NCBI RefSeq assembly: GCF_026213295.1
Contig: NC_079431.1
Location: forward strand, 11,964,575-12,028,574
Direction: 5' to 3'
Length of the DNA: 64,000 bases
Origin: Gadus chalcogrammus
Taxonomy: Eukaryota > Chordata > Actinopteri > Gadiformes > Gadidae
This document shows, one piece after another, positions 26,777-39,630 of this stretch. The position numbers were made by a program, and so were the translations under genes. The first letter of the stretch is position 1, and each line of letters starts with the position of its first letter. Below the pieces are notes generated by a model. It saw only the letters and a list, made by a program, of their open reading frames with translations, was not told where the DNA came from and did not search any database.

Positions 26777-29700
26777 TTTATATTATATATATATATAATA
26801 TATATATATATATATTATACACAGTATGTATGTAGACTCATGCTGAGTGACTGATTGAATGAGTTTCTCCACAGTGCAGAGGAGGATGGTGCTGTCTATG
26901 GCATGTCATCCTTGGTCATCTCTTCGGTGGTCCCTGAGCTGCTCGACATCCCAATCAGCTGTCATCTCCTCAACCCTGCAGGACAGGGGCAGGGAACCTT
27001 TCGGCTTCACAAAGGTCACTACTCTACAGTCTTTACTCTATACGCTCTACTGTACAGCCTCTATTCTGCTCTACTATATTTTCTCTACTGTCTGCGCTGT
27101 GCAGTCTATAATCTACAGTCTCCACTGTACCTACCTACTATACTCTACTATCTCTCTACTCTACACTCTCGACTCTATTGCCTCTGTTCCTTTGTCTCTA
27201 CTCTCAGGCATGCAAACACATGCAGGGTGAAAAAGGGAGTTACCCAAAGTCAAAAAAAAAAAAAAGCAACGGGGAATGGGAAGATCATAAAAACGGTTTT
27301 CCAGGTAAGGGAAGATGGCGCAAAGGCTGATAACCAGCTTGGCAGCTCTCCCAATCGGATTAGGGAACACACAGAGGTTTGTTATGGTAACGTCTGTGTG
27401 TAACCTTGCTCTGGCATATGCGGCTGGTCCCACTTCCGATTCCGACCAATTTGGGTGCGCCTTCGAGGCAATTGCGTAAACATCCCTACGGAGTATCCTA
27501 GTTTGGGTGTGTGTCTGGAAATATTTTACCCCTGAGAATTCGAAAACATTGTGGGCAGTCGGGAGACACAACTTCTGCACTTCAGCCCCCGCCAGCACCT
27601 TAAGCGGATTATGAGACATTGGGCCTGTGTTCTCAGTGGTCTAAGTAAAAAAAAAAAGTATATTTCCTACATTATTATGTATTTGATATTAAAATTACTT
27701 GAGTTACATGAATATAGCATTCTGAAGCAGCAGCCATGATCTGTTTGTGAAGCACTGACGAAAGGTGAATAACTTGTAGTTCCCCTGATGGGCTATTTTT
27801 GGATTACGGAGGTTGGATGCATGGGTACAATAATTCATTGAAAATATTGTTCATGTTGCTGTACTCTACTCTACCTTCTCTACTCTACTTTTCCTTCTAT
27901 CTCTTCCGTAATGTACTGTACTGTACTCTTAAGGCTCTGTCCCGCTGCACACTATTTACACTATTATACAGACTCTACTGTATTCTATTACCTCCTCTTA
28001 CCCTACTCCTACTCCTACTATATTGTAATCTACTCTAATCTACTCCATTTCCTTTACTCTACTCTACTTTATTGTACTCAACAGCCTCTACTGTACTGTT
28101 TGTCAGTGTACTCTACTCTACAGTCTTGGCTCTACTGTATAGTCTCCGATCTACTTGCTTCGTATTTTCTACATACAGGCTAACAACAGCCCAGGGCTAA
28201 CATTATCCGAAGGCTTACGTCAGCCCAGGGCTAAAAGTTGCATTTTGTGTGCCCAGCGGACCACCGCGGTCTCTATGTGTGTGTGCTGGCCCCCCTGACC
28301 GTGTGTCTGCTGGGGCTAGCCCTGGCTCTGGGGATGCTCTTCAGGATGGAGCTGGTGTTGGCCTACAGGAGGTTGAAACGGCTTTTCATATCCCTGGAGG
28401 GTGAGTAATAATAATATAACAATAATGGATGGAATTTATATAGCGCTTTTCTAGACACTCAAAGACGCTTTTACAGGGAAGGGGGAACCTCACTAACCAC
28501 CACCAGTGTGTAGCACCCACTTGGGTGATGCACGGCAGCCAATCTGCGCCAGAACACTCACCACACACCAGCTTGAGGTGGAGAGTGAGGGTATTAATGA
28601 GTCAGACAATTATATAGGAGGATGATTAGGGGGCCAGATTGAATGAGCCTGGTTGGGCCAGGACACCGGGGAAACCCCTATTCTTTGCGATAAGTGCCCT
28701 GGGATCTTTTATGACCTCAGTGAGTAAGGACATCGGTTTTACGCCTCCTCCGAAGGACGGAGTACTGCCAACTATAACAGCACCATGGTATTACTATAGT
28801 ACTACTATAAGGTAGAGTACTACTATAGCACTATGGTACTACCTATAAACATTGTCAAGACACTTATAGTACAAACTATAGTTCTACTCTGTACTAATAA
28901 CTATACACAGTTTCAGTACTACTTACTATAGTATCAGTACTACCTCTTAACTAATATCAGGACTACTATAGTATCAGTAGTACCTCCCAACTACAGCATC
29001 AGTAGGGCTAGTGACTACTAACTATACAACTAGTTATTGTTTGTCAAAATTGCTCTGCTTGAGATATATATATATATCTTAAATATAAATACAATAAGTA
29101 AAAGACATAACCACTAAAATACAGTATAAGGCAATAAAATGTGCAATATAGACAAATACTTGTACATCAAATCCCATTACTTATATATTCTACAAATAGT
29201 GGAATACTGTTGCTGGCGGGCATACCTCTACTTGGTTACAATAAACTTGTTAAAGACACTCCCAAATTGCCTTCCGAGAATCTGTGGTTGCCGTCCCACA
29301 GTTGCACAGAACCTGCTTTTTTTTTTTTTACTTTGTGAAAGTCAACTGCCAACTAACTGTTCTGGTCTTAATCTAACACATTGGGACTTCAATAACTGGT
29401 GCTATGCAAAAATTGTGTGATGGCCTTAGTAATTCAAAAGAAGCTTCAAAATCAGTTTCCACTAACTTCAACTTGCAAGGTGTCCCGGTCAAAGGGAACA
29501 GATGTTGAATCAGAACAAAGTTCTGTTAGTTAGTCAATCGATAGCCAAAATGTCCAAATAGCACACAGCATACTAGGCACATACTGTACCTCATTAGGGA
29601 AAATTAAAACAAATACACAAGAATTGTCCATTGTGTCAGAAGAATAGAATATCAACTTTAATTGCCTCACAACAAGGTTTGTGCTATTTTTTACCAAGGT

Positions 29701-31189
29701 TACCTAACCAAACATTAGCTTTATCAACCCCGGCATTTGAAAATACCTGTATGCCTGTCTGTCTTTCTGTTTGTCTGTCTGTCTGTCTGTCTCCAGTCTC
29801 AGATGGTATGCTGTACGACGCCTACGTGAGCTATCAGTACAGCGGTGAGGGTCATTCGTCCGAGGTCGTGACCTTTGCCCTCAAGGTCCTGCCCGAGGTT
29901 CTGGAGAAGCGGCACGGCTTCAGCCTCTTCATCCGAGGACGGGACGACTCTCCCGGAGAAGGTCAGGGGTCAGAAAAATGAGCAGAGTGGGAGACTGATA
30001 CCAGACACCATGGTATTCAACAGAAAGCCTAAAGCCCTCATTCACACCAAATTATAAAAATATTATTTCAAACGCCTCCAATTTACACAGACTTTTACTT
30101 CCGTCATTAAATAACACACACACTTTATATGATCAGTGTATAATAGTAACAGAGTGAATTTAAGAATTTATTCAATTGTCAGGCCGTTTGTGAAACACGA
30201 TTTAATGTTTTTCCTTTGTATAATACCACGACACATTAACATGTACACGATGGGGCAGTATGCTGTTTTCCTCCTCAAATGTTCATGAACCGATGAGTAA
30301 ATCTGGAAACTAAATCTTTTCAATGTTGATTGACCCTAGATTATCCGGTTGTCTATGGTTTGCTCAGCACTTCATCACCATACAGAAAACCATGTGGCAT
30401 TGGGTGAGATTTTTTTTTCTAATACTTGTTCAGCGCTGCATGATGTCATCGCCGAGGCAGTGAGCAAGAGCCGGCGACTGGTACTCATTTTGTCCGGGCA
30501 GGGAGACTCTGAAACATCACCCCTCCACCCCAGCCCATCACAACTGGCCTACGAGCACAGCGTGGGCCTGTACGATGCCTTGACCCAAAGAGGTCTCCGG
30601 GTCATCCTGGTGGAAATAGGTGATCGCCCCGTTCCCTCAGTTAGTGTCTTAAATTGAAAGTAGTTTCAACATTTACCATCAACGAGCATACTGTCGCATC
30701 TTATCTCTTCTTAGAGTGTGCCCTAGTGAAATGTACTTTGTTTCAAACTTGTTTTTTTCAAGCTGAATTTTACTGATTTAATGTCTTGTATTTATCATGG
30801 ATTATATTCTATGCTCTTCTATACTATGCTCATGCCATCCTATGTTATACCATCCTATGCTAAGCTACGCTATTCTATGCTATACTAACCTATGCTATGC
30901 TATGCTATGCTCTGCTACAGATGGTCCTGTGGACTACACGGCCCTCCCCGAGTCCGTGCGATACATCAAGAGAACACAGGGGGCGCTGAGGTGGCCAGGG
31001 GCCTCGCCTAGGTACCATGTGTGCACCAAGTTATCCGCAAACAGCACCTTCTGGAAGAGCATGAGGTACCACATGCCCCCGGCCCCCCGAGTCCGGCCCT
31101 CGCACAGTTTTGAGACCAGCAGCTCTGAAACCAAAGACATGGTCGTTGGTTATAAAAAGAGTTCTCTTATTCTCTATGAAACGTGCTGA
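20047..31189 (+). CDS. IL-1 receptor family gene B (il1r1/il1rl1-like)
   Basis: Exons: 20047-20116 (signal peptide), 23241-23441 (Ig1), 25037-25181 and 25697-25871 (Ig2), 25961-26026 (linker), 26567-26690 and 26875-27014 (Ig3), 28257-28400 (membrane helix), 29797-29961, 30434-30619, 30921-31189 (TIR). Phases agree throughout, giving about 561 aa. The TIR is canonical: YDAYVSY (box 1), GRDDSPGE (BB-loop), SKSRRLVLILS, ESVRYIKRTQGALRWPG and FWKSMRYHMP (box 3), closest in style to IL1R1/IL1RL2. The linker before Ig3 (KEIVEIGSRKELRCKA) and Ig3 recall IL1RL1. One frame break lies in Ig1 at a run of seven G near 23336. The linker exon uses a GC donor. Large introns hold (GT)n tracts and a dispersed repeat at 28415-28770. 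Expected role: type I membrane cytokine receptor signalling through MyD88. Confidence 0.9.
22672..22742. repeat. (GT)n microsatellite
   Basis: GT tract with interspersed gcgtgt units in the first intron of gene B. Confidence 0.95.
25322..25695. repeat. Compound (GT)n microsatellite array
   Basis: Two long GT tracts with a recurring interruption (gactctgtttctctttatat / gagtctctctctttatatg) and shorter GT runs, ending directly at the acceptor of the second Ig2 exon (gtgtgtag at 25689-25696). The repeat therefore forms the acceptor-side intron sequence. Confidence 0.95.
26714..26820. repeat. (GT)n plus (TA)n microsatellite
   Basis: A GT run to about 26775 followed by a TA-rich palindromic tract, inside the intron between the two Ig3 exons of gene B. 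Confidence 0.95.
27020..28160. repeat. Low-complexity CTACT-rich stretches
   Basis: Bases 27020-27200 and 27855-28155 are rich in variants of ctctactgta and ctactctac on the + strand, inside a gene B intron. They give Leu/Tyr-rich frames with no domain. Similar tata/ctata simple sequence occurs at 28780-29000 and 30800-30915. Confidence 0.7.
28415..28770. repeat. Dispersed fish repeat with LINE-like tatagcgctttt motif
   Basis: The block runs from aatttatatagcgcttttct through ccctgggatctttt to cctcctccgaaggacgg. It has the character of a widely dispersed fish retroelement-derived repeat. There is no coding frame. It lies between the membrane exon and first TIR exon of gene B. Confidence 0.55.
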
Positions 31190-32185
31190 CACTGTGATGG
31201 TGGCCAGGAACAAGTGACCAATGATAACAACTGTTATTGATGACAAATTCAGCTTGGAAACCAATGCAGATGCTTCTACAGAAGCGTTATTGAATCATTT
31301 GTAACTTTATTCCAACCAGCAAGTAGGCGGGAGACTTTCAGAAAGTAAAAAACAGGGTTCTGTCACTCGAACCAGCTTTGCAACTGTGTGACAAAAACCA
31401 GCGTAGCTCGGGTGGGTGTGCGGCATGAGTGGTTGATGTTTTGGGAGTGTGTTGATAGTTAGAATCTTGTAGATAAACAGAGGTACGTGCTTAAAGGGGA
31501 CATATTATGAAAACAACACTTTTCCTGGGATTTGGGGTGTGTGTACAGGATTTTTAGAGTGTGATGCATTTCTGAAAGTACCCGACCTACAGTTACCAAA
31601 CGAGCTAGTCAGTTTCGGCGCACCCTCCTACATAGGAAGGGGGCACATTTGAATATTACCTCCCACTTCCCTGCTCCCCTCCAATCAGAGCATAGCTTAG
31701 ATTTTGTGGAACAGCGGACGAGTAGCTCCGGCGGGGGGAACTCGGCGGTACCTCAGCTCCGGGAGTACCATCCCTTTCTCTGCCGGACTGCCGCCGAGCT
31801 CCCCCCACCGGAGCTGCCGGACTTCCGCCGAAGCATCGGCGGCAGTCCGGAGGAGGAGACATGGAGGAGAAAATGACCTAGGTACTCCCGGAGCTGAGCT
31901 GCCGGACTGCCGCGAAGCTACCCTTGCCGGACTTTTCATCTCCCAGATTACACAGCCGGAGCTGCAGGACTGCCGCCGAAGCTTTGGCGAAAAAGGCCCT
32001 ATTGAAAAGGCCCTTTTAGAAAACACTGTTGTTGCACTGTATCAGATCTCCTGTCGGTGCCTTTATGTTTTGTATTGTTGTTGTGCAATTAAGTTTGGGA
32101 CCCTGGCTACAAAACAATTTCCCTTTTAGGGACAATAAACTTGAACTTGAACGCGGAATGGTATGGTTTACTGTTAAAGACCAGC
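31190..32185. other. Gene B 3' flank with repeat fragments
   Basis: No gene. At 31495-31560 is ggggacatattatgaaaa, a motif common in dispersed fish repeats. Bases 31715-31985 are GC-rich with repeated variants of gagctgccggactgccgcc. Bases 32010-32150 end in gggacaataaacttgaactt, like the 3' tail of a fish LINE on the + strand. Confidence 0.5.
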
Positions 32186-33190
32186 TACTTAAGATAAGAT
32201 AAGACACAACTTTATTAATCCCCCTTAGGAGAAATGTGTTCGTTGCAAAAACAGCCCAGCAGCAGTGGAAGGACACAGAATAAAATGACAATGCAATAAA
32301 TACAATAAATACGAAGTGCTATTGCATACGTAGACGCTTATAGTTGAAATAGTGACAAAAACAAGACAAACAGAACCAACATCATGATGGGTGATCCATC
32401 TACACATATATACGTATACCTAAACACACACACATGCATATGCAAACACATAGACACACACAAACAATCATCAGGCACTGTTGCCTAATGGCTGCCGGCA
32501 CAAGACGGAGCACCTGAAGCGCTCCGTCTTGCACCTGGGGAACATGAACCTGTGGCTGTAGGTGCTCCTCTTCTGCCACAGGATGGACTTGAATTTGTCC
32601 CTCATCCTCCTCTCCACCACCACCTCCAGACTGTCCAGCTCAAGTCCGACAATAGAGCTGGCTTTCCTAACCAGCTTGTTGAGTCTATTTGACTCCCCAG
32701 CCTTGATGCTTCCTCCCCAGCACGCCCCAGCGAAGAACAGAGCGCTGCCACAGACAGATAAAATGTCCTTAGCAGCCTGCCACACACGTCAAAAGACCTG
32801 AGCCTCCTGAGGAAGAGTCTGCTCTGACTCTTCCGGTAGAGGGTCTCTGTGTTGTCAGACAAGTCCAGTTTATTGATGATGTGTACTCCAAGGAACTTAT
32901 ACGAGTCCACCGTCTCAATTTCAATCCCCTGGATGGTAATAGGGGTTGGGGGGTTCCTCTTCCGGCGGAAGTCCACCACCATCTCCTTGGTCTTGCCGAT
33001 GTTGAGTTGGAGGTGGTTCTCCTCAGACCATCTGACGAAGTCCTCCACCACACCTCTGTACTCGTCCTCCCTGTCCTCACTGATGCAGCCCACGATGGAG
33101 GAGTCATCTGAGAATTTCTGGAGATGGCAGGTTCCAGAGTTGAAACTGAAGTCAGAGGTGTAGATGGTACAGCCTCTTCTCCTGCTGCGG
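32186..33190 (-). mobile_element. Non-LTR retrotransposon fragment (RT 3' half)
   Basis: On the - strand the translation reads GCISEDREDEYRGVVEDF, NHLQLNIGKTKEMVVDF and SYKFLGVHI, the C-terminal part of a jockey-group reverse transcriptase. The frame is broken after LFLRRLRSFDVCG. The 3' end carries ttattaatcc and a (TTATC)n tail, seen as taagataagataagac on the + strand at 32190-32205. The 5' end is cut near 33190, upstream of the catalytic motif. It is not the same copy as the + strand LINE next to it. Confidence 0.8.
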
Positions 33191-36100
33191 TCAGTCTGAC
33201 CTGACGAGACATATTAGTAACACTTCACAACAAGGGTACATTAATGAACAATTAATTAACAATAGTAAATGCATTCATTAACATTAACCAACAGTTAATT
33301 AACATTGACGTATGTGGTGCGCCGAGAGGATGGTCGCACTGACAATGGCTCCGCATGCACTACGCAGCTTTATGTTTATAATTGTTTTTATTGTTAGTTT
33401 TTTTCTACGTACTGCACTGTCGCTCATTCAGTATGATCGACTGGCACTTTTGGAAATTCGTTCGTCACTTAAAACAGAGTTTTTCTCAACTTACCGGAGT
33501 GCTTGCTGTGACTCCATTGTCTTACCGCCGGTATGCCTACCAATACGCAGACGGAAGAGAAAGAAGAGAGGCAAGCGAGCCGGCATCCTGTGCAGATCTC
33601 GGACGAGATACTGCAACCCACCGCTTCCAAGCATTCTACTAGTGAATGTGCAATCTTTGGAGAATAAACTGGACAAGCTACACGCACGGATTGACTCCCA
33701 GCGGGACATTGCAAACTGTTGTGTACTGGCGTTTACCGAGACCTGGCTGGATCCTATGGTGCCTGACTCTGCCGTCACTCCGACGGCTTCTCCATCTACC
33801 GGCAGGACAGGACTTCCGAGTCAGGTAAAAGAAGGGGAGGAGGGGTATGCTTGATGGTTAACTCTCGCTGGGGCTCGGATGTTGCTGCACTTTCAGCACA
33901 CTGCTCACCAGACCTGGAGCTGTTATCGATTAAAGTTCGCCCCTTCTACCTCCCACGGGAATTCAGCTCCGTTATTGTCACAGCAGTATACATTCCACCG
34001 CAGGCGGACAAAACGTGCGCGTTAGAGGAACTTTACGGAGTAATTAATGGACTTGAGGATGCTCACCCTGAGGCGGTTTCTATTGTTGTTGGAGACTTCA
34101 CTAGGACCAATATGAAGAAAGTTTTACCAAAGTACTATCAACACATAAACTTTCCTACCCGGGGTGATCAGATTCTTGACCATTGCTACTCACAGATTCG
34201 AAAGTGTAACAAAGCCCTCCCCCGCCCCGCTTTCGGAAATCGGATCACACCTCCATTATGCTTATCCCTACCTACAGACAGCGCCTAAAACAGGAAAAAC
34301 CGGTTTCTAGGGCAGTTCAACGCTGGAGTGCTGAAGCCATTAGCACTCTGCAGGACTGCTTTGACACAACAGACTGGCAGATGTTCTTTGTTGCAGCTGA
34401 TGGGGACATCAATGAATACACAGACTCTGTCTCCTCATACATCTCCAAATGCATTGATGATGTCGTACCTAGGGTCAGTGGTAAGACCTTCCCAAACCAA
34501 AAGCCCTGGGTAAATGGTAATGTCCGTGCTAAGCTCAAAGCACGGTCCTCTGCCTTTAACTCTGGTGACCAGGAGGCTTTGGGGAAGTCCAGATGTGACC
34601 TGCGGACGGCCATCAGAGATGCAAAGAGAGATACAGGGACAAGCTGGAGTCCACCTACCTCAGCTCTGACCCCCGACGCCTGTGGGGTGGCCTGCGACAC
34701 ATCACTGGCTATAAAGGGAGAAATAGCAGTGATGATCAGCCTGCCGCCTCTCTCCCTGACGACCTCAACACCTTTTACGGAAGGTTTGAGGCAACCAACC
34801 CCCTTCCTTCAGCAAGACTGGCCGAGGACCAGGACGACTACACTCTGTCCCTGACCGTGGCTGACGTGAGGCGAGAGCTCCAAAGGGTGAACCCCCGGAA
34901 GTCATCGGGGCCCGATGGAGTCCCAGGCCGCGAACTCAGGGGGTGCGCTGACCAGCTTGCGGAGGTATTCACCTCCATATTGAATTTATCACTGCATCTG
35001 TCTGAAGTCCCCACCTGCTTCAAGCAGGCCACCATCATCCCCATACCAAAGAAAACATCAGTAACCTGCTTGAATGACTACCGCCCTCTAGCACTGACCT
35101 CCACAATTATGAAGTGCTTTCAGCGGCTCGTCAGAACCCACATCTGCTCTACCCTTCCCAACACCCTGGACCCCTTTCAGTTTGCATACCGTCCAAACCG
35201 ATCAACAGACGATGCCATTGCCCTAGCTACACACGCCACCCTCTCCCACCTGGAAAAGAGCAACATATGTGAGGATGCTGTTTGTGGACTACAGCTCAGC
35301 ATTCAACACTATTGTGCCTGCCAAGCTCGTCCCGAAGCTCAGGGGCCTGGGTCTTAAAACACCCCTGTGCAACTGGATCCTGGACTTCCTGACGAGCAGA
35401 CCCCAGGTGGTGAGAATGGGCAACCACACCTCCTCCTCACTGACCCTGAGTACCGGGGCCCCCCAGGGCTGCGTACTCAGTCCCCTCCTGTACTCCCTGT
35501 ACACGCATGACTGTGTGGCAACACACAGTTCCAACATCATCCTGAAGTTTGCAGACGACACTACCATCTTGGGTCTCATCTCTAACAACGATGAGACCGC
35601 CTATAGAGATGAGGTAAGGGTCTTGGCAGAATGGTGCCAAGACAACAACCTGTCTCTCAACGTCTGCAAAACCAAGGAAATGATCGTGGATTTCAGGAAG
35701 CTGCAGAGGGGGGGTCAGGACCCCATACACATCGAGGGAGCTGAAGTGGAGAGAGTCTCAACTTCAAATTCCTCGGTGTGTACATCAAGGATGACCTAAC
35801 CTGGTCCATGCAGGCAGGCTCAGCCTTGTCTTCAAAAACTTTAACAAACTTTTACAGATGCACCATTGAGAGCATCCTCTCAGGCTGCATCACTGCCTGG
35901 TATGGTAGCTGCTCCGCTGCCGACCGCAAGGCCCTGCAGAGGGTGGTGAAGACAGCGGAGCGTATCACCGGCAGCCATCTCCCCCTCCGTGCAAGGCATC
36001 TACAACAGTAGATGCCTGAGGAAAGCAAAAAAGATTCTAAAGGATAACAGCCACCCAGGCTATGGACTGTTCTCATTGTTGCCGTCTGGTAGACGCTACC

Positions 36101-37030
36101 GGAGCATCCGAACACGGACTACCAGACTCACAAATAGCTTTTTCCCCTGGCTGTAAGGCTTCTGAATCAGAAACACTGAACCTCTGAACAGTTGCCACCT
36201 CCACCTACTCCCTGCTCCCCCACTCATACAATTCACTTCATAGATATATTTGCACAATTTTAAAAACTTTTAACTTATCCTTAACATTTCTTTTTAACTT
36301 ATTCTCTATTCACACTTAAACTGCTGCTAGCCCCTCTACTGTACTCTAATTATTGAATGTTAATGTTATATGTTATATTGTTATAATGTCATAGTGCTAC
36401 AGAGATATATGTTTTTTTTTTGTTTTTTTTAATTGTTGTATGTTAATGTTACATTTTATATGTTTTATTGTCATAGTGTTATAGAGTTTTATGTTATTTT
36501 TGTTATATGTATGATGTCTACTGCGTAGATGAATGATGCTTGCCAAGTCGTAAGAATATTGCTGGGCAGAAGCAATTTGGTGCATGCAACAATAAACCCA
36601 CTTTGACTTTGACTTTGACTTTGACATTTTACTAATGGTCTAGTAATCACTTACTAATTGTGTTAATATTCGCTAATGTGTTCGCTACAGTAAGGGAGTT
36701 CTTGTTAACTAAAGAATTGATTTAACCATTAGTCTATTAAATATATTTAATATATATAGCTACTTCAGGAGCCTCTGCACCTGCTGCGGTCAGTCTGAGC
36801 TGACAAGAAACACATATACCCTTTACAACAAGGGTACATACTGAACAATTAATTAACAATAGTAAATGCATTCATTAACATTAACAAACAGTTAATTAAC
36901 AGTTTACTTATGGTCTATTAATCACTTACTAATTGTGTTAATATTCGCTAATGTGTTCACTACAGTAAGGGAGTTCTTGTTAACTAAAGAATTGATTTAA
37001 CCATTAGGCTATTTAATATATTTTTTATAC
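33191..37030. repeat. Repeat unit interrupted by a LINE, then repeated
   Basis: Sequence from cctgctgcggtcagtctga (33182) through acaattaattaacaatag to cagttaattaaca (33303) resumes at about 36629 (ttactaatggtct) and runs to 36770. A second, uninterrupted copy of the same sequence follows at 36779-37015. The LINE at 33308-36628 therefore lies inside the first copy. Confidence 0.75.
33308..36628 (+). mobile_element. Near full-length non-LTR retrotransposon (EN + RT), frame-broken
   Basis: A roughly 3.3-kb element on the + strand. The endonuclease part shows LLVNVQSLENKLD, FTETWLD with the catalytic Glu, and VGDF followed by T where Asn is usual. RT parts follow in order: [58 protein letters not shown] (motif A), [22 protein letters not shown] (motif C), [31 protein letters not shown]. 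At least five frame changes split it. The 3' tail is a (ACTTTG)n run ending at 36625. Domain order and motifs suit the CR1/L2/Rex1 group; exact family uncertain. It is probably dead unless the frame breaks are sequencing errors. Confidence 0.85.
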
Positions 37031-37770
37031 CAGACCACTATGCGCCTTACAATGCTACAGCTATTTATTTAACGAGACAGAAAAACGTATGACAGGGCCA
37101 ATCGTAAGGGATTGCTGCGAAAGAATTGCTCGAACTGGTCTGGGATCGAGATCTGACCGACGGACGCGGGCGTTTCAGAGCAGATGAAGCTTTCCACAGG
37201 AACCTGGTCACAGTTGCGGGATTCATCTCAAATAGACTCCGATTCTAAAGAATTTGCCGCACTGTATAATCACTCATGGTTCCTGGAAGCTGTGGGGTGC
37301 CATGCCGTAATTCCGACGCCTCGTTGGTCCGAAATATTTCCCATCAGATCGACATGCCACTATGTCGGGTTACGGACCCGTTACCTCCTTGCGGACCCTC
37401 CCTAGAGGGTGAAGGAAACGTTGAGCAGCGCCAGATTGTTGAGTCACTGTGAGAGAAAAGGTGTATAAGATGGCTGTGAGGGACACGTTTGCAGACTTTT
37501 ACGGTTGGCCTCCTGTGAGACGTCACATCTCCTCTTTTAAAGCAAAAGCACAAGACATTAAAGGTAGGTCTTGTCGTTAGTTTCATATCCTTTTATTCTG
37601 GTGGCATATATTGTATCCGACGGGCTAAATGTTTTTATTCAGTAGAACTGTATTTTAGTAACATACCATTGCACTTCTAAATCATTCTACACAGAAACGT
37701 AGTCCATTGCCTTTTTTCTATATAAGGGGAGATAGGGTAAGATGACCCACCCCTATGGCAAGCCGAATTG
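37031..37770. other. Intergenic stretch without a supported gene
   Basis: Short unrelated frames only. No splice-linked exons or transposon ends can be supported here. Confidence 0.45.
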
Positions 37771-37915
37771 TAATTTATTAACTAAGTTTGACTATCCGGA
37801 ATTAACATTGTAGATATCAACAACTTCTTTCTGACTAGTCGTAATTACATTTTGAATAGTTGGAATTTTGATTCAAGATATCTGTAACGTAATTGTGACT
37901 ACTAGTCGAAACTAT
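37771..37915 (+). repeat. Dispersed repeat R, copy 1
   Basis: Contains ggaattaacattgtagatat and ctttctgactagtcgtaatt. It matches 43900-44045 with small differences. Directly after it begins the foldback-element cluster. Confidence 0.7.
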
Positions 37916-38232
37916 GGAAGCATATATGTAGCAACATTCAAATGGCAATGCAATTTGGAATTGCATTATGCATTTGACAATTCATTATGCAATTTTATAA
38001 TGTCATTTGTAAATACGTTATTCAAAGTGTATTTTAACATACAAAGTGACAATGCAATCCTCAATTAAATTTGCAAAAGTTATAACAATACAAATAGAAT
38101 AACATTTTGTCAAATTTTTTGAGTTCCTTTATACAAATTGAAAAGCTATAGCGTCCCCGTGATTGCAATCCACTTCGCCACGCTCCGTGTGTTGCGATAT
38201 TCAAATGACATTTCAATCCGCAAAACGAACGT
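37916..38232 (+). mobile_element. Partial terminal repeat of the foldback-like element
   Basis: An AT-rich block (from ggaagcatatatgtagcaac through gctatagcgtccccgtgatt to atttcaatccgcaaaacg) nearly identical to 38233-38560. It stops at the point where the neighbour continues into the 12-bp minisatellite. It is an extra, truncated terminal arm. Confidence 0.7.
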
Positions 38233-38560
38233 ATGGAAGCATATATGTAGCAAAATTCAAATGGCAATGCAATTTGCAATTTGCAATTCAATAAGTAATT
38301 ACGTTATGCAATTGACAATGCATTATGCAATTTCATAATGTAATTTGTAAATACGTTATTCAAAGTGTATTTTAATATGCAAAGTGACAATGCAATCCTC
38401 AATTACATTTGCAAAAGTTATAACAATAAAAATACAATAACATTTTGTCAAATTCTTTTGAGTTCCTTTATTCAAATTGCAAAGCTATAGCGTCCCCGTG
38501 ATTGCAATCCACTTCGCCACGCTCCGTGTGTTGCGATATTCAAATGACATTTCAATCCGC

Positions 38561-38683
38561 AAAACGGAATCCAAAACGGAATCCAAAACGGAATCCAAAG
38601 AGGAATCCAAATAGGAATCCAAAACGGAATCCAAAGAGGAATCCAAATAGGAATCCAAAGAGGAATACAAATAGGAATACAAA
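38561..38683 (+). repeat. 12-bp minisatellite, ~10 units
   Basis: Unit ggaatccaaaac with variants ending aaga and aata. Frames across it give NPKR or ESKT repeats that are not real proteins. Confidence 0.9.
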
Positions 38684-39165
38684 AAGTCAATATGCAAAGT
38701 GGCAAATGTATCAGCCAATCAGCGTCTGGACGTCACTTTCTATTGTCTCCAAGGGTATCTCCACGGTAATAATAATAATAATAATACATTTAATTTAAAG
38801 GGCGCCTTTCTAGACACCCAAGGTCACCTTACAGAGCATAAAGTTATCATAAATAGTTTAAAACAACACATTGTGGATAAATAAATAAATAAAACAAAAA
38901 CAAGACAAAACAAACAAACAATCAAGACAGTGATCAGTTAGACGTTGTGTGCGAGTTTGAACAGGTGAGTTGTGACTTGAAGGTTGTAATGGTGTATGAC
39001 TGTTTTATGTGTGGGGGGAGGGAGTTCCAGAGCCTGGGTGCTGAACAGCTGAATGACCGGGCACCCATTGTAGTGAGTCGTGATGTGGGGATACATAGTC
39101 CAGCAGAGGTTGAGCGGAGGGAGCGGGAGTGTATTCTTGGAGGAGGTCGCAGAGGTAACTGGGGG

Positions 39166-39417
39166 CTAGGTTGTGGAGAGCTTTGTAGGTGAGGAGTGGG
39201 TGGAGACGGTGGGTCTCCCGACCCTATGTTTTGCACCCAGTGCCTGTAGCACTTGGGAAATCTTTGTGTATACCACACTGGCGTCAAAACGTACCAGTGA
39301 GGATAAGTCGTCTATCCTATCTCCCAGAACACGCACTCTATCTACTGCATCTGTGTCTTCAACTCGATTGTTCTCCACATCATCGGCCAAACTTCGGAGC
39401 GTATCAATAATCTCCAT
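39166..39417 (-). CDS. 83-aa hypothetical frame in foldback element A
   Basis: The first ~65 residues (MEIIDTLRSLADDVENN, then RVRVLGDRIDDLSSLVRFDA) look helical and acidic, with no recognised domain. The last ~18 residues run into DNA that in another frame encodes an L2 RT C-terminus (TYKALHNLAPSYL). A nearly identical frame exists in element B at 40174-40425, with a few substitutions and a codon indel (the repeated DADRVDRV region). Whether it is translated is unknown. Confidence 0.4.
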   Translation of the reverse strand: MEIIDTLRSLADDVENNRVEDTDAVDRVRVLGDRIDDLSSLVRFDASVVYTKISQVLQALGAKHRVGRPTVSTHSSPTKLSTT

Positions 39418-39530
39418 TGGTGACCATGGACCATAGGCTACGAACTAGAAGGGAACAAGGAAATTACGAGTGACGTAGTTGCCGCCCAGACGCTGATTGG
39501 CTGATACGTTTGCCACTTTGCATATTGACT

Positions 39531-39630
39531 TTTTGGATTCCTCTTTGGATTCCTATTTGTATTCCTCTTTGGATTCCTATTTGGATTCCTCTTTGGATTC
39601 CTCTTTGGATTCCTCTTTGGATTCCGTTTT
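39531..39630 (-). repeat. 12-bp minisatellite, ~8 units
   Basis: The same unit as at 38561 but inverted (ggattcctcttt / ggattccgtttt), forming the other terminal array of element A. Confidence 0.9.
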
